A stretch of DNA of 64,000 bases, from assembly GCF_014205225.1 (NCBI RefSeq), contig NZ_JACHNB010000001.1:992001-1056000 (forward strand). The letters are read 5' to 3'. Below the pieces are notes generated by a model. The model was not told the origin of the DNA, searched no databases, and saw only the letters and a program-made list of their open reading frames with translations. The DNA is from Actinoplanes octamycinicus (GTDB taxonomy: Bacteria; Actinomycetota; Actinomycetes; Mycobacteriales; Micromonosporaceae). Of the stretch, positions 35,758 to 44,714 are shown one piece after another. Each line of letters opens with the position of its first letter. Within the stretch, counting starts at the first letter, position 1. The translations under genes were made by a program, and so were the position numbers.

Positions 35758-36420
35758 TCAGCCGAGGGGGTGCCGGAGCAGCAGGGCACCCCCGTACACC
35801 AACGCGCTGATCGAACCCAGCCAGAAGACGAACAGCCACACCACGTCGCCGATGTGGGTGTGCTGCTGCAGCATGCCCGCGTCGTTGGCGTGGCCGGCCG
35901 CCATGCCCTTGAAGAGGTCCGGGATCTTCCGGGTGCCGCCCATCAGCATCGTCCAGACCCAGACATAGGCCACGCCGAGCTGGACCGGTTCGGCCGCCCG
36001 GGTCGCCACCATCCAGAGCAGCCCGGCCGTGCCGGCCGCGACCAGCAGCCCGAAGGCGTTCCGGGTGAGCACCAGCACGAAGACGGCGAAGACCAGGCTC
36101 ATGATCAGTACGGACCCCGGCGGGAAGCCGTGCACCAGCATCAACGCGCCGGCGAACCCCACCGCGGACGGTCCGAGATAGCCGGCGAGCAGCATCAGGA
36201 ACTTGCCGATCCCGGCGATGCTCAGGTGCGTGGCGCCACTGCCGTCCGCGTTCAGGTGGATCTTCTTGGGGCCCAGCTTGCCGCCGAGGAGCAGCCCGAT
36301 CAGCGCGTGCGCACCCTCGTGCGCGACGGTGATGGCGTGCATCGAGAAGCGCCACAACGGCAGGACCAGGACCGCGGCGAGCACCGCGGTGGTCCAGGCA
36401 AGGCCGGTGGTGGCTTCCAC
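35758..36420 (-). CDS. M50-like membrane protein (first of a pair)
   Basis: The 220-residue protein has about six membrane segments and an HEGAH motif (HExxH) in ITVAHEGAHALIGLLLGGKLG, typical of the M50B-like family. A conserved GYLGPSAVGFAGA segment follows. A second metal-binding motif of true site-2 proteases is not obvious, so peptidase activity is uncertain. GTG 36420 is used. A related gene follows upstream on the same strand at 36470-37210. Confidence 0.75.
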   Translation of the reverse strand: MEATTGLAWTTAVLAAVLVLPLWRFSMHAITVAHEGAHALIGLLLGGKLGPKKIHLNADGSGATHLSIAGIGKFLMLLAGYLGPSAVGFAGALMLVHGFPPGSVLIMSLVFAVFVLVLTRNAFGLLVAAGTAGLLWMVATRAAEPVQLGVAYVWVWTMLMGGTRKIPDLFKGMAAGHANDAGMLQQHTHIGDVVWLFVFWLGSISALVYGGALLLRHPLG

Positions 36421-36469
36421 AATCGGACAATATCGGCGTACGCCGATCCTTCGGCACCGTCCGAACGGA

Positions 36470-37210
36470 TTACAGCGAGACGGATGCCGGCAGCCACTGG
36501 CCGGCCAGCAGGAACGCGCCGGTCACCAGGGCGGCCAGGTTCCCGATCAGGAAGACGCCGATCCAGAACAACGCCGGCACGTGGGTGATCCGGGCCAGCT
36601 GGTCGGCGTCCGAGTCGCGCATCCGGCCGCGGTTGCGCAGCGTCTGCAGCTCGAAGACCGGGCGGACGCCGCCGAACAGCAGGAACCAGACGCCGGCGTA
36701 GGCGAACGCGGACTGGACCTCGGGCGACGCGTACCAGGACACGGCGAACACGATCGCGCCGGTGACCAGCAGCGAGATCACCCCGAAGGCGTTCCGGATG
36801 TTGATCAGCATGAGCAGCAGCAGGACCACGGCCAGCCAGAGCAGCAGGGTGATCCGGTTGCCGCCGAGCAGCCACGCGCCGAGCAGGCCGACCAGCGACG
36901 GCGCCAGGTAGCCGCCGAGCAGGGTCAGGATCATCCCGAACCCGGTCGGGCGCCCGGCCGACAGGGTCAGGCCGGAGGTGTCGAACTCCAGCCGGATGCC
37001 GCGCAACTTGCGGCCGGTCAGCAGGGCGAACAGGGCGTGCCCGCCCTCGTGGGCGATGGTCACCGCGTTGCGGGCCACCCGCCAGACCGGCCGAACGGCC
37101 ACCGCCAGGAACCCGGCCACCGCAGTGAGGAACACCAGCAACCCGGGTGGGTCGGGCTGTGCGCCCAGCAGCTGGTCCCAGAGGTCACTCACACCGTCGA
37201 TCGACAACAC
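36470..37210 (-). CDS. M50-like membrane protein (second of a pair)
   Basis: The 246-residue protein resembles its neighbour, with HEGGH in VTIAHEGGHALFALLTGRKL and the shared GGYLAPSLVGLLGAWL segment. GTG 37210 is used. Both share the layout of helix, HEGxH, a glycine-rich GYLxPSxVGxxGA region and several helices, so this is a tandem duplication with divergence. The substrate and activity are unknown. Confidence 0.75.
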   Translation of the reverse strand: MLSIDGVSDLWDQLLGAQPDPPGLLVFLTAVAGFLAVAVRPVWRVARNAVTIAHEGGHALFALLTGRKLRGIRLEFDTSGLTLSAGRPTGFGMILTLLGGYLAPSLVGLLGAWLLGGNRITLLLWLAVVLLLLMLINIRNAFGVISLLVTGAIVFAVSWYASPEVQSAFAYAGVWFLLFGGVRPVFELQTLRNRGRMRDSDADQLARITHVPALFWIGVFLIGNLAALVTGAFLLAGQWLPASVSL

Positions 37211-37246
37211 GCCGGGGACTGTAGCCGATCTCGCTGACTACATGCG

Positions 37247-37462
37247 TTACGCGCGTCGCCTGATCGGGGCCTCGGCGGTCGTTGCGGCACGGTTCGGCAG
37301 GTTTCGGGCCACGTAGACGCCGCCGGCCAGGACCATCAGGCCGACGACCACCAGCAGCAACGTGATCGGTCCCGCGGCGGTCGCGACTATCGCGAGGTCC
37401 GCCAGGGCGACCAGCATCCACAGCGCCAGGGTGGGCTTACTGCCGTGCGTTCGGCAGTTCAT
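37247..37462 (-). CDS. Small two-TM membrane protein
   Basis: The 71-residue protein has two hydrophobic segments (LALWMLVALADLAIVATA and PITLLLVVVGLMVLAGGVYVA) and a basic tail. ATG 37462 is chosen because GGAGG lies about seven bases upstream on the minus strand, better than the ORF start at 37519. The function is unknown. It lies between the kinase gene and the M50-like pair on the same strand. Confidence 0.65.
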   Translation of the reverse strand: MNCRTHGSKPTLALWMLVALADLAIVATAAGPITLLLVVVGLMVLAGGVYVARNLPNRAATTAEAPIRRRA

Positions 37463-37573
37463 GACGCACCTCCATTCGTGATTCTCGACAACTACCCGCG
37501 TTGCCGAGGAGTCACTCATGGAGCTTCATGTTTTTCGGTACGGCTGCGGCTGTGCGCTGCCTGACCTCGGCTT

Positions 37574-40500
37574 TCAGCTCAGCTTGAAGCCGGCCAGCAC
37601 CGCGTCGAGATCCTTCTTCGCCGCGTCCCAGTCCTCCGGCGAGGTGTACCAGCAGATCTGGTACGTCTTGTCGCCGACCGAGAAGCTGCGCTTCAGCACG
37701 TGCTGCGGGTTGCCGCCGCCGGTGGTGTAGGTGTACTCCCAGTCGGCGGCGGGGCGGCCCTGATAGGTCACCGCCGCGGGACCGCTGAGCGTGTTGTACC
37801 CCGACTCGGCCTTGGCCTCCTGCAACGCCTTCACCGGGTCGGCCCCGCCGTCGTCGAAGCGGAAGATGATCAGCAGCCGGTTGTTCCACTCGAACCGGCT
37901 CTCGGTGCCGCTGCGCCGGTCCACCTCGGCCTTCGGCGGCAGCGCGACCGCATAGCCGGACTGTGAGCTGGTCTTCCAGTCGGCCGGGACGCCGGCGGCC
38001 GGCGCGCTCGGCGACGAGCTGGCCGCGCCCTTGCTCGGCGGCGCCCCGCCGGTCGCCGCGGCGGACGGCTTGCCGGAGGCCACCGCGGCCGGGGTGGCGC
38101 CGGTCGCCTTGTCGTCGTTGTCGCCGCCGAACGCCTGCACCAGGATGATGCCGACGAGCAGCAGGAAGGTCAGCACGATGGCCGCGCCGATCACCGCCTG
38201 ACGGCGGGTCAGCGTGGTGCCGAAGACGGTGATCCCGTTGACCCGGCGGACCACCGGGCGCACCGGCATCGGGTTCCACGCCGGACGCTGCGACGGGGCG
38301 AAACCGCCGGCCGGGGGCAGCGAGCTGACCACCCGGGTGGCGCCGTCGGCCTCGGGTCCGGCCGGAGACAGCGGGCTGACCACGCGGGTCGCGCCGTCGG
38401 CCGGGGGCAGCGGGGGGACCACGCGGGTCGCGCCGTCCGCCGGGGACAGCGGGGGGACCACACGGGTCGCGCCATCCGCCGGGGACAGCGGGCTCACCAC
38501 GCGGGTCGCGCCATCCGCGTCGGTGGCGGCCGGGGACTGCGGGACGATCGCGGTGAAGTCGACGACCGACGTCTTGTCCCGGTCCCCTCCCGACGTCTTG
38601 TCCTGGTCCGCTCCCGACGTCTTGTCCTGGTCCGCGACCGGCTTCTTGTCGCGGTCCGGGATCGACGTGGCGGGGCGCCGGCCGGGGGTGAGAGCGGTCG
38701 CCGGGCGCTGGACGGCGGCCGGGGACTCGGCCGGCTCGGCCTTCTCCTCGGCGTCCTGCTCAGTCTCCGGCTCGTGCTCCTGCTCCGGCTTCTGCTCCGC
38801 CTTCGGCTCGGGCTTTGACTTCGCCTCCGGCTCGGCGGCGGCCTCGGCCGGCTCCGTCGTCTCGGGCGCCTGCTCGGCCTCGGCTTCGGACTGCTTCGCC
38901 TCCGGCTCGGAGACCGGCTTCTCGGTCGCTTCGCTGTCCGCCTCAGCCTCGGCCTCGGCGGGCTCCGCGACGACCGGCTCGGCAGCGGCCTCGGCCGGCT
39001 TCGGCGCGCCGGCCTCGGTGGACGTCGGCCCCTCCGGGGCCTCGGACGGCGTGTCCACCGTCTCCGGCTCGGTGACCGGCGGCGCGGCGGCGGCCTTGGT
39101 CTCCTCGACCGGCTCGGCCTCCGGCTCCGGGGTGGCCACCACCGGGTAGGCGCCGGTGGCGGCGGCCAGGGAGGCCTCGTGCTCCGGTGCGGCTTTCTTC
39201 CGCCGGTTGGCTGCCACGTCGGCGGCGGTGAAGCCGACCCGGGCCGTGTTCACCAACGGGGAGGACGACTGGGCGGGGCGCTGCGGCTGCTGGGCGGGGC
39301 GCTGCGGCTGCTGGGCGGGACGTGGCGGCTGGCCCGGGCGCTGCGGGTCGGCCGGAGTGGCGCGTGGCGGCTGGCCCGGGCGCTGCGCATCGGCTGGGGT
39401 GACGCGCGGGGGCTGGCCCGGGCGCTGCGGGTCGGCCGGAGTGGCCCGGCCCGGTGTGGTGCCGGCTCCGGAACGGGAGCTTCCGGGTGCGGAAGGCGTA
39501 CCGAAAGTGGTGGGTTTGACCGGCTCGTCGCGGACCGCGGGCCCGTCGACGCGCGTCGGGTCCAGCGGCCTCCGGGGTTTCGCCTGCTCGGTGCCGCTTT
39601 TCGCGGGGTCCTGCGGGCGCTGGCCGGGTCGGGCCGGGGGCGTCGGACGGGACACGGTGGCCTTGCCCGGCGTGAAGACCGGACGACCGCCGGGCTGCTC
39701 CGGGGTGCCGGCGGACGGCGCGTCGGCGGGGCGGGGACGCGGCGTCGGCACGACCGGAGCCGAACCGGTGGCGGTCACGAACCCGCTGCCCGGCAGCACC
39801 GGCGGACCACCCGGGCCGCTCGGCAGCGACGGACGCTCCCGGCCGACACCCGGACGGCGCATGGTCGGGCTCATCGGGAAGCTCAGCTTCGACCGCCGCC
39901 CGGCCGCGCGTGCCAGCAGCCGCTCCGCCTCCTCGGCGTCGATCCGGTGCGCGGGATCCTTGCGCAGCAGGCCGTTGAGCACCGGCTTGAGCGGCCCCGC
40001 GTTGCGCGCCTGCGGCACGTTCTCGGTGGCCAGGGCGGCGAGCGTGGCGATCGCCGAGGGGCGGGCGAACGGGGATTGGCCCTCGACCGCGGCATAGAGG
40101 GTGGCGCCGAGCGACCAGAGGTCGGCGGCCGGACCCGCTGTCCCGTCCCGGGCGCGCTCCGGAGCGATGTAGGCCGGGGAACCGAGGACCAGGCCGGTGC
40201 GGGTCACATTCGGGTCGCCGGGGACCGTGGCGAGACCGAAATCGGTCAGCACGACCCGGCCGTCGCCGCCCATCAGCACGTTGCCCGGCTTGACGTCGCG
40301 GTGCACCACGCCGGCGCGGTGCGCGGCCTTCAACGCGTTCAGCACACCGAGGCCGATCTCGGCGGTGCGCACCGCGTTGAACGGGCCGTCCTTCGCGAGG
40401 GTGTCCTGCAGCGAGCGGGACGGCACATATTCCATGACGATCCACGGGTCGGCGTCCGTGCGCAGCACGTCGAAGACGCGGACCACGTTGATGTTGTTCA

Positions 40501-40714
40501 GGCGGGCGATGGCCCGGGCCTCGCGCAGGGAGCGCTCGCGCATCTCCTGCCGCTCGGCGGGGGTCAGGCCGGGCGGGGGGACGAGTTCCTTGATCGCCAC
40601 CTCGCGGTGCAGGACGACATCGGTCGCCCGCCAGACGCGACCCATCCCGCCCTGACCGAGCGGCGCAACCAGCCGGTACCGATCAGCGACAACGAGCGGG
40701 GGAGAAGAAGACAT
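37574..40714 (-). CDS. Receptor-type Ser/Thr protein kinase with repeat-rich linker
   Basis: The 1046-residue protein has an N-terminal Hanks-type kinase (residues about 10-275) with GQGGMGRV, VAIKE, HRDVKPGNV and LTDFGLA. A disordered linker follows (about 280-830) with RPGQPPR repeats, Glu/Ala-rich stretches, four DRDK/DQDK-type units and five DGATRVV units. A membrane helix (about 835-858, VIGAAIVLTFLLLVGIILV) leads to a C-terminal extracytoplasmic sensor domain. The kinase is complete and probably active. The other receptor kinase in the window (61865-63784) has a related sensor. Two start codons (GTG 40717 and ATG 40714) are equivalent. Confidence 0.9.
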   Translation of the reverse strand: MSSSPPLVVADRYRLVAPLGQGGMGRVWRATDVVLHREVAIKELVPPPGLTPAERQEMRERSLREARAIARLNNINVVRVFDVLRTDADPWIVMEYVPSRSLQDTLAKDGPFNAVRTAEIGLGVLNALKAAHRAGVVHRDVKPGNVLMGGDGRVVLTDFGLATVPGDPNVTRTGLVLGSPAYIAPERARDGTAGPAADLWSLGATLYAAVEGQSPFARPSAIATLAALATENVPQARNAGPLKPVLNGLLRKDPAHRIDAEEAERLLARAAGRRSKLSFPMSPTMRRPGVGRERPSLPSGPGGPPVLPGSGFVTATGSAPVVPTPRPRPADAPSAGTPEQPGGRPVFTPGKATVSRPTPPARPGQRPQDPAKSGTEQAKPRRPLDPTRVDGPAVRDEPVKPTTFGTPSAPGSSRSGAGTTPGRATPADPQRPGQPPRVTPADAQRPGQPPRATPADPQRPGQPPRPAQQPQRPAQQPQRPAQSSSPLVNTARVGFTAADVAANRRKKAAPEHEASLAAATGAYPVVATPEPEAEPVEETKAAAAPPVTEPETVDTPSEAPEGPTSTEAGAPKPAEAAAEPVVAEPAEAEAEADSEATEKPVSEPEAKQSEAEAEQAPETTEPAEAAAEPEAKSKPEPKAEQKPEQEHEPETEQDAEEKAEPAESPAAVQRPATALTPGRRPATSIPDRDKKPVADQDKTSGADQDKTSGGDRDKTSVVDFTAIVPQSPAATDADGATRVVSPLSPADGATRVVPPLSPADGATRVVPPLPPADGATRVVSPLSPAGPEADGATRVVSSLPPAGGFAPSQRPAWNPMPVRPVVRRVNGITVFGTTLTRRQAVIGAAIVLTFLLLVGIILVQAFGGDNDDKATGATPAAVASGKPSAAATGGAPPSKGAASSSPSAPAAGVPADWKTSSQSGYAVALPPKAEVDRRSGTESRFEWNNRLLIIFRFDDGGADPVKALQEAKAESGYNTLSGPAAVTYQGRPAADWEYTYTTGGGNPQHVLKRSFSVGDKTYQICWYTSPEDWDAAKKDLDAVLAGFKLS

Positions 40715-40815
40715 CACGCAGAAAATACCTGGTTCTGTCGAGCGGCCGCGAATTGATCAGCCGAGTGTGGGACACGTGTCACCGGAAGCCGGGGCACCCG
40801 TCGTACGCTCGGCCA

Positions 40816-41013
40816 ATGAACGATGAACCGCTGGTCGGAGTCGTACGTGGAAGCCTAGACGATCATGAGCTGGCCGCCCTGGTCGCCATCCTCGCAGTCC
40901 GATCAACCCCGGTCAATTACGACACCCCGCCACGGACCGAGTCCGACTGGATCCGATCAGGCCGCCCAGCAGCCGGTCCACGCTCCTGGACGTCCTCCGC
41001 CCGCCCCCGCTGA
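40816..41013 (+). CDS. accE5: Acyl-CoA carboxylase epsilon subunit
   Basis: This 65-residue protein matches the small actinobacterial epsilon subunit: PLVGVVRGSLDDHELAALVAIL at the start, and SDWIRSGRPAAGPRSWTSSARP at the end, the usual basic and Trp-containing tail. It stabilises the carboxylase alpha-beta complex. ATG 40816 fits. The beta gene lies 5 kb upstream, with two M50-like genes, a small membrane protein and the kinase gene in between; maf and alpha lie downstream after the mycosin module. A TTGTCCACA word (41018-41026) follows the stop. Confidence 0.8.
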   Translation: MNDEPLVGVVRGSLDDHELAALVAILAVRSTPVNYDTPPRTESDWIRSGRPAAGPRSWTSSARPR

Positions 41014-41079
41014 CCGGTTGTCCACAGAGGATTTCCACAGGGGTCGATGTCGCGTGCTGTGAGCGGTTAGCCTCGCTGC

Positions 41080-41976
41080 GTGGCCCCGAACGACGACCTC
41101 AACCCGCTGAGCTCCGCCATCGCGGCCGACGTCACCGCGATGGAGGAGTTCGCCGCGCGCCTCCTGGCGGCCGTCGACAAGGACTACGCGCCACACGCCG
41201 ACACCCTGGCCCTGCAGCTGCTCTCCGGGCTCCCCGCGGCCGCGGCCGGCTTCGCGGAACTGTCCGCGTTTGCCATCGTGCTGGAGTCCGCCCAGGACAC
41301 CTGCCAGCAGAACATGTACAACTTCGCGAACGGGACGCATGGGTTCGCGAAGGCCGCGGAGCAGGTCAGCCGGATGTATCGGGGGGCGGACGCGTTTGCC
41401 CGGGCGCGGCTGGCGGATGTGGATCAGGCGCTGGTGACGGCGGGCCTGCTGCCACCGGTGACGCCGGCGCCGGGCGGCGCGGATTCCGCTGCCGATTTCA
41501 CTCCTGCGGGCTCTCCGGCGGCGGCCGATTCACCTTCGGCCTCGGCGCCGGCACCTTCTTCGGTGCCCTCCCCCGGCTTCTCTTCTCCGGGCTCGCCCTC
41601 TCCCGGCTCGCCCTCCTCGGGGCCGCTCTCGCCCGATCCGCCTTCCTCGGGCTCACCTTCCTTGGGCTCGTCTTCCTCGGGCGCCCCTTCTTCGAGCCCG
41701 TCTTCTTCGAGCCCGCCTTCTTCGGGTCCGTCTTCTTCGGGCTCTTTGCCCTTCTACGAGTCGGAGCCTTTCCCGGATCCGGCGTCCTCCTTGGGGATGA
41801 CGTCTTCTGGCTCCGCGGCTCCCTCCGATTCCGCGCCGGCCTCGGGGGCGGCGCCGTCGTCCGGCTCAGCGCCCACTTCCCGTCCGGGAGCGGCCCCGCC
41901 TCCAGTGGGGCCGTGGGATTGGAACACCCCGCCGGCGACCTCGAAAGCCTCACCTTCCCGAAAGGGGGACGCCTGA
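41080..41976 (+). CDS. ESX/WXG-like helical protein with Ser/Pro-rich tail
   Basis: The N-terminal 125 residues are helical (TAMEEFAARLLAAVDKDY, VLESAQDTCQQNMYNFANGTHGFAKAAEQVSRMYRG), with the size of an ESX/WXG-type hairpin. The rest (residues about 130-290) is a Ser/Pro/Gly-rich tail of repeated SSGSPS words. GTG 41080 is used and the stop overlaps the next start (TGATG). I do not recognise the family. Its position directly before another WXG-like gene and a mycosin gene suggests type VII secretion, as a substrate or chaperone. Confidence 0.55.
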   Translation: MAPNDDLNPLSSAIAADVTAMEEFAARLLAAVDKDYAPHADTLALQLLSGLPAAAAGFAELSAFAIVLESAQDTCQQNMYNFANGTHGFAKAAEQVSRMYRGADAFARARLADVDQALVTAGLLPPVTPAPGGADSAADFTPAGSPAAADSPSASAPAPSSVPSPGFSSPGSPSPGSPSSGPLSPDPPSSGSPSLGSSSSGAPSSSPSSSSPPSSGPSSSGSLPFYESEPFPDPASSLGMTSSGSAAPSDSAPASGAAPSSGSAPTSRPGAAPPPVGPWDWNTPPATSKASPSRKGDA

Positions 41977-43286
41977 TGTTCGCGGACACCGACAACGGCG
42001 GCGGCACCGACTGGTCGATGCAGTCCGTCCCGCAGATGTGGTCGATGCTGCAGAACCAGGACGGGACCGCCCACAAGAGCCTCTTGGTGACCTGGAAGAA
42101 GTCCGCCGACCTCTTGGTCGACCACCTGTCCCGGGTGAAGAACTACCGCGACAACCTCGCTGAAGCCTGGCCCCCGCAGCGAAGCGCCGCCTCCGCGAAG
42201 TATCTGGACCGCCTGGACGACCTCATCAAACACCTGAGCGACACCTACCACGCCACCGTCCAGAACCATCACGCCTTGGGCGCCGCAACCTCAGCCTTGG
42301 TCAGCGCCCGCCAGAAAATCAACACCATCTACCAGGAGTACATGGCCAACCAGCAGGCCTTGGACGCCTTCGCCGTGAAGCAGCAGTCCGCCCCTGAAAC
42401 CTTGAGCAAATGGCGCCCGATATCCCTGAGCCCGTCCGCGGCAGTCGAGTCCCGCCAACTCGACTTGCAGTTGCAGGCCCAGTCAGTGATGTCCACCTTG
42501 AGCACAGACCTAGCCCAGGCGCAGCTAAACATCACCACCCCCAACCTCTACGACCCCGGATCCTCGACACGCGAGGAAGATAAGAACAAACGAGAAAGGA
42601 GCAGCGGAAGTCCTCTACCCCATGGCAAACATTCTCTTCAGAACGGAATGACAGCCGCACCCTCGGACTGGAGTCCTGCACCATCCGCAGGGGACGACAC
42701 AAACTCGTCCGAGTATCACCAAAGCCCCAACGGATCTAAGTCCGCGATCCGGAATTCTGAACAACTCCAGAATACTCCCATTTTTGCCGGCACGCCTTCC
42801 AGTTCATCGAAAGCACCCACAACAGTTGCTCAAATTGCACCAATCGAAGGCCAAATACCCATATCCCCCATAAGTGAGGTTATCGCGCCTCCCCCCACCT
42901 ACCCACCGCCTTCATCGATGCGGGCTACCTTGCCTACCTCACCCCTCGGCCCCCTACAGCCAGGATCCCATCAGGAACCGAGTGGGAGAGCAGCCAGGCC
43001 AGTGCCACCTGGAGGGATAATTGGAACAAACCCAGGTGTCAACTCCACTCCGCCCAATCGCGCCGGAACGCAACGCGTCAATCCGGTTGGCGGATTGATC
43101 GGACAAACCGCATCCCCTCCGCCTGTCACTTCCAGAAGAAGCTCACCCAAGGACCATGATCCGACCCGGAGGGAAAGGGATAGTTGGGACTTGGATAATC
43201 CATGGCAGGTCGATGAGGGGATGCCGCCCGTCATACTTCCGCCGAAGAAGCAGGAGATCGATCCCGGCCCTGCCATCGGGCTATGA
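41976..43286 (+). CDS. WXG100-like protein with proline-rich tail
   Basis: The 436-residue product has an N-terminal helical region whose turn (LAEAWPPQRSAASAKYLDRLDDLI) recalls the W-x-G turn of WXG100 proteins, followed by helices to about residue 180. The remainder is Pro/Ser-rich. ATG 41976 follows AGGGGGA at 41962-41968. From about 42500 base composition is visibly lower in GC and codons are less biased than in the neighbours. A mycosin gene follows directly. No EccC or other type VII core gene is present here. Confidence 0.6.
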   Translation: MFADTDNGGGTDWSMQSVPQMWSMLQNQDGTAHKSLLVTWKKSADLLVDHLSRVKNYRDNLAEAWPPQRSAASAKYLDRLDDLIKHLSDTYHATVQNHHALGAATSALVSARQKINTIYQEYMANQQALDAFAVKQQSAPETLSKWRPISLSPSAAVESRQLDLQLQAQSVMSTLSTDLAQAQLNITTPNLYDPGSSTREEDKNKRERSSGSPLPHGKHSLQNGMTAAPSDWSPAPSAGDDTNSSEYHQSPNGSKSAIRNSEQLQNTPIFAGTPSSSSKAPTTVAQIAPIEGQIPISPISEVIAPPPTYPPPSSMRATLPTSPLGPLQPGSHQEPSGRAARPVPPGGIIGTNPGVNSTPPNRAGTQRVNPVGGLIGQTASPPPVTSRRSSPKDHDPTRRERDSWDLDNPWQVDEGMPPVILPPKKQEIDPGPAIGL

Positions 43287-43287
43287 G

Positions 43288-44433
43288 ATGAATCTAATTA
43301 CCACCATGGCAGCTGCAGTGATGTTGTTCCACTCAAGCACAGCTTGCCAACTCGGTCCGCACATCAGCCCGGTCAGTAGGAGCACGTGGTTTGTCGAATA
43401 TCTCCAACTTAACCGTGTGCATGAACTCAGTACGGGAGCAGGTGTAGCAGTAGGCATTCCGGATAGTGGCGTGCACCCGCATCCCGATCTTTCAGGCAGC
43501 ATAGCGACCGGATCAGATATCGTCGAAGGAGGCGATGGGCGTGGACAAGTAGACCAAATTGGCCACGGCACCCACATGGCCGGCCTTATTGCGAGCCACG
43601 GAACAGGACGAGACGCCATCGGCGTGGCGCCTGGTACTCAAATAATTCCTATCAAGATCTTCGGCTCAACGGAAAAACGCCCTCAGCTTTCCATGGCAAT
43701 AGAGTGGCTTCAGAAAAAACGCGCCCAAGTGATTAACATATCATTGTCAGCAACGCCGTCCAATGACCTTATAAGGTCCATCAGAGATGCCGCCTCCGCA
43801 GACATAGTCATAGTGGCGAGCGCAGGTAGCAGCACTAAGGACGCGCGAGTGGCATTCCCTGCATCTATGCCTGAGGTAGTAGCCGTCGGAGCTATCAACG
43901 AGAGCGGACAACCAGCTAGTTTTTCGCCACACGGCCCCGCTATAGACCTCTGCGCTCCTGGCGTTGACATTCGTACTACGGGGGTTGCAGACGACTATGT
44001 GAAGGTTGATGGGACGTCGCCCGCTGCAGCCATTGTTTCGGGGGCGGCGGCGTTGGTTCGGGCTCGGTTTCCGGGGCTTTCGGCTCGGGAAGTGGTTCAT
44101 CGGCTTACAGCCACGGCTACGGACATTGGGGCGCCTGGGTGGGATGAGCAGTGCGGTTACGGGGTGCTCAACATCGTGAAGGCGTTGACTGCGGATGTCG
44201 CTCCGCTTCCGGGCTCCCCGGCCAGGCCCCCTAGCGCAGGGGTAGGGACCTCATCCGCTGAGACAAGTGCTGATGGCAACGGGAGCGCGGGTCACAACGG
44301 GGGTGTAGGACAGCAGGACGGCGGTGGCAGTCGTCAGAGGGTCGGGATTCTGGGCGGGATTGCGGCGGTCCTCGTGGGTGGGGTCTTCCTGGGATTTCTC
44401 GCGGCTCGACGACGCAACCGGCGACAGCCGTAG
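43288..44433 (+). CDS. Mycosin-like subtilisin protease (type VII secretion associated)
   Basis: The 381-residue protein has a signal-like N-terminus and then a catalytic S8 domain. The aspartate lies in VGIPDSGVHPHPDL, the histidine in GHGTHMAGLIASHG and the serine in DGTSPAAAIVSGAAALV. A Gly/Ser-rich linker and a C-terminal membrane helix (ILGGIAAVLVGGVFLGFLAA) with a basic tail follow. The order protease domain - linker - C-terminal helix defines mycosins (MycP) of ESX systems. ATG 43288 starts two bases after the preceding stop. The first two thirds of the gene are lower in GC, with a switch to GC-rich sequence at about 44030. Confidence 0.85.
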   Translation: MNLITTMAAAVMLFHSSTACQLGPHISPVSRSTWFVEYLQLNRVHELSTGAGVAVGIPDSGVHPHPDLSGSIATGSDIVEGGDGRGQVDQIGHGTHMAGLIASHGTGRDAIGVAPGTQIIPIKIFGSTEKRPQLSMAIEWLQKKRAQVINISLSATPSNDLIRSIRDAASADIVIVASAGSSTKDARVAFPASMPEVVAVGAINESGQPASFSPHGPAIDLCAPGVDIRTTGVADDYVKVDGTSPAAAIVSGAAALVRARFPGLSAREVVHRLTATATDIGAPGWDEQCGYGVLNIVKALTADVAPLPGSPARPPSAGVGTSSAETSADGNGSAGHNGGVGQQDGGGSRQRVGILGGIAAVLVGGVFLGFLAARRRNRRQP

Positions 44434-44714
44434 CACCGAAGCCAGCGTCTCGGCGACGCGACCGCGCTGGGGGCGATTTGGGGACCAACGAGGCGCCCGC
44501 CGGTTGTCGCCGGCGCCCCCTTCGACGACGACATCGCTGCGGCGACGTCGTTCCTTGTCGCGATCAGGGTTTCTAACGAGGTCAGGGCCGTGACCTCAGG
44601 GCCACTGACGGCCCGCGGCGGGAGCCGTGGGTTTGCGGATTGCTTGCGGTTTCCCGGCGGAAGATGAGGTTTGTGGGCACTTTGGGGCTCGCCGGGCTTG
44701 TAGTCTCGTTTTTT
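44434..44714. other. Gap between mycosin and maf genes
   Basis: The gap of about 280 bases holds no convincing gene. An in-frame ATG at 44664 and the GTG at 44715 are both possible maf starts, so part of this gap might belong to maf. The short open frames on the minus strand are Arg/Pro-rich and unsupported. Confidence 0.4.

Noticed and set aside
41080..44433. Complete type VII secretion locus
   Set aside because: The EccB, EccC, EccD and EccE genes are missing; only WXG-like proteins and a mycosin are present.
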